Shown here: one piece after another, positions 59,435 to 64,000 of the stretch
Numbering within the stretch: position 1 is the first letter of the stretch
Layout of the letters: every line of letters starts with the position of its first letter
NCBI RefSeq assembly: GCF_958298935.1
Contig: NC_084927.1
Location: forward strand, 37,204,501 to 37,268,500
Source: Phragmites australis
Lineage: Eukaryota; Streptophyta; Magnoliopsida; Poales; Poaceae
Direction: 5' to 3'
DNA length: 64,000 nt
Translations under genes and position numbers: made by a program
The notes under the pieces: model-generated
The model's input: only the letters and a program-made list of their open reading frames with translations
Told to the model about the DNA's origin: nothing
Database searches by the model: none

Positions 59435-62400
59435 TACATATGTACACGACTAGAGCCTTATCTTTACCCCACTCCCCATCCCAGCCACCCATTCAGCCAG
59501 CTCTCCTCCCTATCTCCTAACACTAGCCCTAAATCATGATGGGGTCACACCAAAGATCCTCACCAGAGTGGATGATTGGCGGTGACGGCGAATCTTATTG
59601 TGGCATCGGGGGGCAGCGGATCTGAGTGAGGCATCGAGGGCGATAGCTACCACCAGAGGTCCCGTTCCAGGGGCGAGGCGGCGTCCTCGACTGCCTTCTT
59701 GGGCTCTGGCTCTCGCTTCCTGACATCGCCACGCTGGTGAGCAACATCGTGGCTTGCGAGGAAGCCTAGCGAGGTTGGTGTCGGCCAACCCAATACCTAC
59801 ATGAAGGCCATAAGGGTGTCGGAATGGGCCAACAAGTTAATGGGTCTCGTGATTTTCAGGGCCCGTGAGGGACCTACAAGTGCAAAATACGATACGTACC
59901 TTAAGCAAACTCAGGTCGGGGCCATGGCTCCGCCGGGCGGTTTCTACACCTGAAACCCCCCCCCCTCCCTCTTGCCGGGTCTGAAACCCGCAAGGCCCTG
60001 ACTCGACCCAGCCCACTGCCATCCTTATCAGCATATGAGAGCTCAATGTTGCGAAATCGTTTATCTACCCTTGTTTGCTTCTATCTTTAATGCACACAAG
60101 AAGAAAAAACTAAGTTTGTGTTGTCAACCTTCATCGCAAGTAGGGAGTTAGGGCCTTAGGGGGAAGGTGACTGAATGAGAACCCTAGAAAAACCATCCCG
60201 TGTGATTGACGTGTGTCGTGATTGTAGGTTGTCTTTTCTCGTGATTTCAAAATTAGCTCACATGGGGTAGTGATGAAGCTCGGTCAAGAAACAAGCAGGG
60301 CCAGCACTTGAAAGCAATGAATTTCATGAGAAGATGTAGTTGTTTTATCATATTCAAACACCACATAGACCAAAGTCCAATACTTTATCTAATGACTTGC
60401 AAAATTGAAGGGGGCATGGCCCATGTTGGCCTTCACTAAGCTCCATGGTGGGAACTTTGAACAATGAGATGAAAATTAATCATGTTTCTCAAGTCTAACT
60501 TTCCAATTGAAGCTTTAATTTTTCATTTGTTTGCGGTGTTAACTATGTGCAGCACAAGGCTATAGGCAGGGAGAGGTGGTGAGTCGAACATCATGAAAAA
60601 TCATCAAAGACACATAAACACAAAGGTGTCGGAGAAGAGAAGAGGAAAAAGAAAATCACCTAACAGTGTAAGGAAGAAGCTGAAAATGTCGGTTTGGTTA
60701 GCCGGTTATGCGGTGGACAATCTTTCGATTAAGCACAATCAGCAATAGACACAGAAAGATCAGAAACTTCATCTTCACTCAATTTGTGTCATCACGTATT
60801 TTGGACCCTGAAATCCAGCTGAGCTCGAATAAAAAAACCACTTGGCCCAATGAGTCAACGACCCTACATATGCAAGCAGTACCAAATAGTTTTGGATCAC
60901 TATTTAGTTTATTTTCTTTAACTAAGTTAAATGGCAATAAATGTTTAGCTATTTTTTTTTATTTTAAGTTGACCGAGTGAAAAAAAATAGTCCAGTGGTA
61001 GCAGCTCACCGATAACAACGGGTCCGCGGCCACGTCACGAGCCACGCCCACACGCCCACGCACCAAACGCACCCCGTCCCGGTTCGCCTCGCCGGCCGGC
61101 CGGCCGGCTGTTCCAAAGCTTCTGGTGGCTTCGGTCTCCTCGGCCCCGTCGCGCCTGCTCTGTCCGCATCCGCACATGTAGCGCCACCGACCGCCGCGCC
61201 AGTGTCAGCAAGGCCGGCGAGCGAACCAAGTGGTCGGATCCTCATGCTTACCTGGTTTGCCAGGTATTTTTCCAATGCATTTTAATGCTGACCTGCTTAC
61301 TAGATATTAATGGGTATTGGAACAAATATGGAATGATGGCGGATAATTTTTTTAGTTCTGGATTGTGTTTATATTCGTTGGGTTATGTTTATTTTCGGTG
61401 GCACTGACGGATACCTTGTAATACAACAGAGAGGCTGGAGAAAGAGCTCCACCAACTTCTTCCGCCATACATTTCAGAAGGAATAAGAGTAGTTCCTCCT
61501 GCACTTGGCACCGATTATGCCTAGTTTGGTGCAAAGATGATTAGCAATGTAGGGGCTTTGTTTGTGTTCAATTCATTGCTGATTTAGTTTCACTTTTACT
61601 AATGGCTGCTCGAACTTTAGGTGAGTACTTTCACCGAGGCATGGTGCATAAAGAAGAAGCAGTTCCGCCAGAAGATACGCCGGAACGGTCCATCGTTTGT
61701 GAATTCTTGGTAATAAGAACCTCATTAACACAGTTACAATTGCACGATGATCGAGTCCGCGAACAAGAAAAAAAAAGTGGGGTTTCCATGGGGCTGTTCT
61801 CCATATCCAAAATACGATACACAGCATACAGTCCACCGGTACATAGAAGAACGAACTTTAAGTCCATATCATGTACATATGGATCATGAGCAAATGTATC
61901 ATAGGTTGTTGTTATAGGATGTTTTTTAAGTTAATTGTTATAGGATGTCAGCTATAAGGCGTCGCTATATAGTCACTATACCGACGATATAGTGGTGTGG
62001 CGGTGAACTGGACCTCGCCCGTGCTTAGATATGTCCGCCCACTCGCTCGCCGCCGCCCACGTCAAGAGAGAGAGGCAATAGAGAGAGGATAAGAATGAAG
62101 CTGTGGTGTCATGTCCAGTGTTTGAAAATGCGTCGGTTACCGTTCGGAATGTGCGGTAACCGGCCCTCTCGGTCTGGCTCGGTTTTGTAATGCGACAATA
62201 ACCGAATTTGAATTCAAAAAATTCAAATTGATTTTGAAAAAACTCAAAAAATCCATAAAAAATTCCATATTGAGAGAGTGGCAATAGAGAGGATAAGAAT
62301 GAAGCTATGGTGCCGCGTCGTGCTGTGTTACGCTTTTGAGTCCATGGACACGTAAGATGGTCAATTGCACACTAAAAAAAGAAGCAAATAAGCTATTACA

Positions 62401-63820
62401 TTGTTATTTTGATTTACTAAAATCCTAAACTATCACTTATGAGCTATGTTTATATTATCATTTGTAAATATAATTTTCTATTCTTCTATATTATGATGTA
62501 TGTATTCGTTACGATGTGTGTATGACGTCACCGTACCGCACGCCATAAATGAGATAAAGGTGGTAGATCGTCATGTCTTGCCACACTACCTTAACAACTA
62601 TGATGTCAGCAGAAGGGAAGGACGATTCTTTTGTTATCGGAGTGAAGTCTCCTCCACATGTAATTATTTGTCCATCGGAGATGCTACAGTACAAAATGTT
62701 GTCAAAACGTCTGTAGATGACATAATATGTACTCATTTGCTGATGCGACCATAATGCCTGTTGTTTACATCCATCTTTTGATATTCACGGTTGGAGCTTT
62801 GCCTCAGTGGGATTTGGAGAGTTGCAGAAGGATCGCTGGAAAGTAAGCATAACCGATGGGGGTTGGGAACTACAGACCATTTGGAAAACTGAAAGTAGAT
62901 GGTTGCCACTCCTGAGTTGATCTGACTAAGATATCGCATATGAAGCTGGGTGAAAATAAGCTAAACTCAAAATTTTGTGTTGGTATACAACACACACTAG
63001 CCTATACCAGATATTTCTGAGAAACTACAAAAATGTCTGGACATGGTTTTCAAATAATTTGTTCTATTTCAAAAGCTAGCTTGTTTTGGACTTGATATGC
63101 TCTCATGGATCATGGAAGTTTGGTAATATAACCCTCCGACGAACCATATGTGTGTTTTGGTTCTTTTGTTCTGTCGTGCTATGTTAGTTCATGTGTTCGG
63201 TTTCCCCAAAGAAAACTATAGCTGATAATCCAAGTAAGATCATCCTCAACCACTTTCTTTCATTTCGTTCTCTTCCTAAATTAAAATCACTTCCTGAAGG
63301 GATTTCCTTTCCAGACTCATTCTCCACGTTTCTGCACTCCAACAGCATTCCTTTCTCCATTCTCTTCTCCAACAGACTTTCAATATTCTATCATTTCTGT
63401 ATAACTACCACGACGCATATAATACAACTGTAATACATGATACGTATACACTGTACATGTATTTTATACGTGCCTAACACTGAAATTGATTTTGAAATGG
63501 AGTTTCTCGCAACACGTACAATGTTTAAAAATGGAAATGGCATAATCAAATGTCCCATGCACTGCTCTTTTCAAGCATCGTTCAACGCAAAACTCAATTT
63601 CAAACGTAATACTCCAGGAAGGCTAGTAGAAACATAAATGTCGGGTAAATTCACCATCTCGATTAGTTCCAGTAAAACAATCTCATAACACTCTGGAATC
63701 CATAGTGTGGAAGTCATATCGAACGTCTTTACACAAGCAAAAGAGATTTAATTTATTCGTGACAGCAAAGCATGTATGCTGCGTAAGCAAATGGAAGACA
63801 GCCCAAGTTTACTGATAAGC
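59435..63820. other. Intergenic, fragments only
   Basis: GC-rich islands at 59520-60020 and 61010-61260 have open frames without known domains; the latter includes GGCCGGCCGGCCGG. About 62140-62260 has the CGGTAACCGG / GAATTTGAATTCAAA text of a common grass repeat. About 63235-63360 resembles one arm of the MITE at 34387-34663. No gene is supported. Confidence 0.4.
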
Positions 63821-63994
63821 TCAGATCAGATCCAAGATCACCTCGGCACCAGGAGATTGGCCGCTACACTTATTGATAAGCAAATGGAAGACAGCCCCAG
63901 GAGATTGGCCGACACTTAAGGCAGCTCCGGTGCATCTTGATGCACGCTGATCAGCCGGAACAGGCCAAGGGTCCTTTTGCATTTCTTCTATAAC
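63821..63994 (-). pseudogene. SEC23 exon, frameshifted, gene runs off the right edge
   Basis: After a TGTAG acceptor (63998-63995) the minus strand reads VIEEMQKDPWPVPADQRASR and CTGAALSV, matching the COPII coat GTPase-activating subunit SEC23. The family continues with AANLLGA-like residues. Here two bases seem missing after the ALSV codons, the frame changes to GQSPGAVF, and a TGA is reached at 63823-63821. Downstream a segment (GCAAATGGAAGACAGCC and CAGGAGATTGGCCG on the plus strand) is repeated, so the exon end has been rearranged. Upstream exons, if any, lie beyond 64000. Confidence 0.7.
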
Positions 63995-64000
63995 CTACAT

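Noticed and set aside
61006..61275. Minus-strand 89-codon GC-rich frame
   Set aside because: Looks coding by composition, but no family, start context or partner exons could be supported.
1..64000. tRNA, rRNA, CRISPR array or gene-cluster type system
   Set aside because: None seen on reading; the window is plant nuclear DNA with unrelated single genes. A covariance-model scan would be needed to exclude small RNAs.

Overview
The window is nuclear DNA of a higher plant, almost certainly a grass (Poaceae). The genes have short exons, GT-AG introns and grass-like GC-rich first exons. The repeats are of cereal type: Tourist/Harbinger and Stowaway-like MITEs, solo LTRs, a Ty1/copia element and CACTA-like arrays. 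I cannot name the species from sequence alone. Nothing here is an operon or a bacterial-style system.

Layout. 0-20 kb is the gene-bearing part. It holds a tafazzin-type lysophospholipid acyltransferase (minus, 5 exons), a 2-oxoglutarate/Fe(II) oxygenase (plus, 3 exons, one apparent GC-AG intron), a possible very short gene near 8.6-8.9 kb, a small degraded LTR-like element with a hairpin-rich interior (9.5-11 kb), a decayed inverted paralogue of the oxygenase (minus, 12.3-13.6 kb), and a 9-exon ubiquitin C-terminal hydrolase of UCH-L3 type (minus, 16.3-20.2 kb). For the acyltransferase, the oxygenase and the hydrolase, the exons I placed by hand sum to whole reading frames (295, 325 and 239 aa).

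20-45 kb is repeat-built. A unit of about 13 kb (roughly 22.35-35.23 kb) is followed by a shorter direct copy (roughly 35.23-43.5 kb). The copies share LTR-like blocks and differ by datable events. Copy 1 carries a complete-ended PIF/Harbinger transposon with a transposase broken by three stops, an expansion of a 93-bp repeat and a solo LTR. Copy 2 has lost most of the Harbinger element and gained MITEs. A segment of about 120 bp is inverted between the copies.

45-64 kb: a Ty1/copia element with nearly identical LTRs keeps gag, zinc knuckle and protease but is cut in the integrase. CACTA-like repeats and a 5'-truncated INO80 subunit B (PAPA-1/HIT zinc finger) pseudogene follow. An apparently intact small heavy-metal-associated isoprenylated-type protein lacks the CxxC site but ends in a CaaX box (57.2-57.9 kb). 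Last come a solo copia-type LTR and, at the right edge, a frameshifted SEC23 exon on the minus strand.

The genes belong to unrelated pathways (cardiolipin/phospholipid remodelling, specialised-metabolite or hormone oxidation, deubiquitination, HMA-type binding) and no functional link between them is visible. The most informative signals are the duplication history, the repeated MITE use of one target site, and the altered active-site spacing of the UCH.
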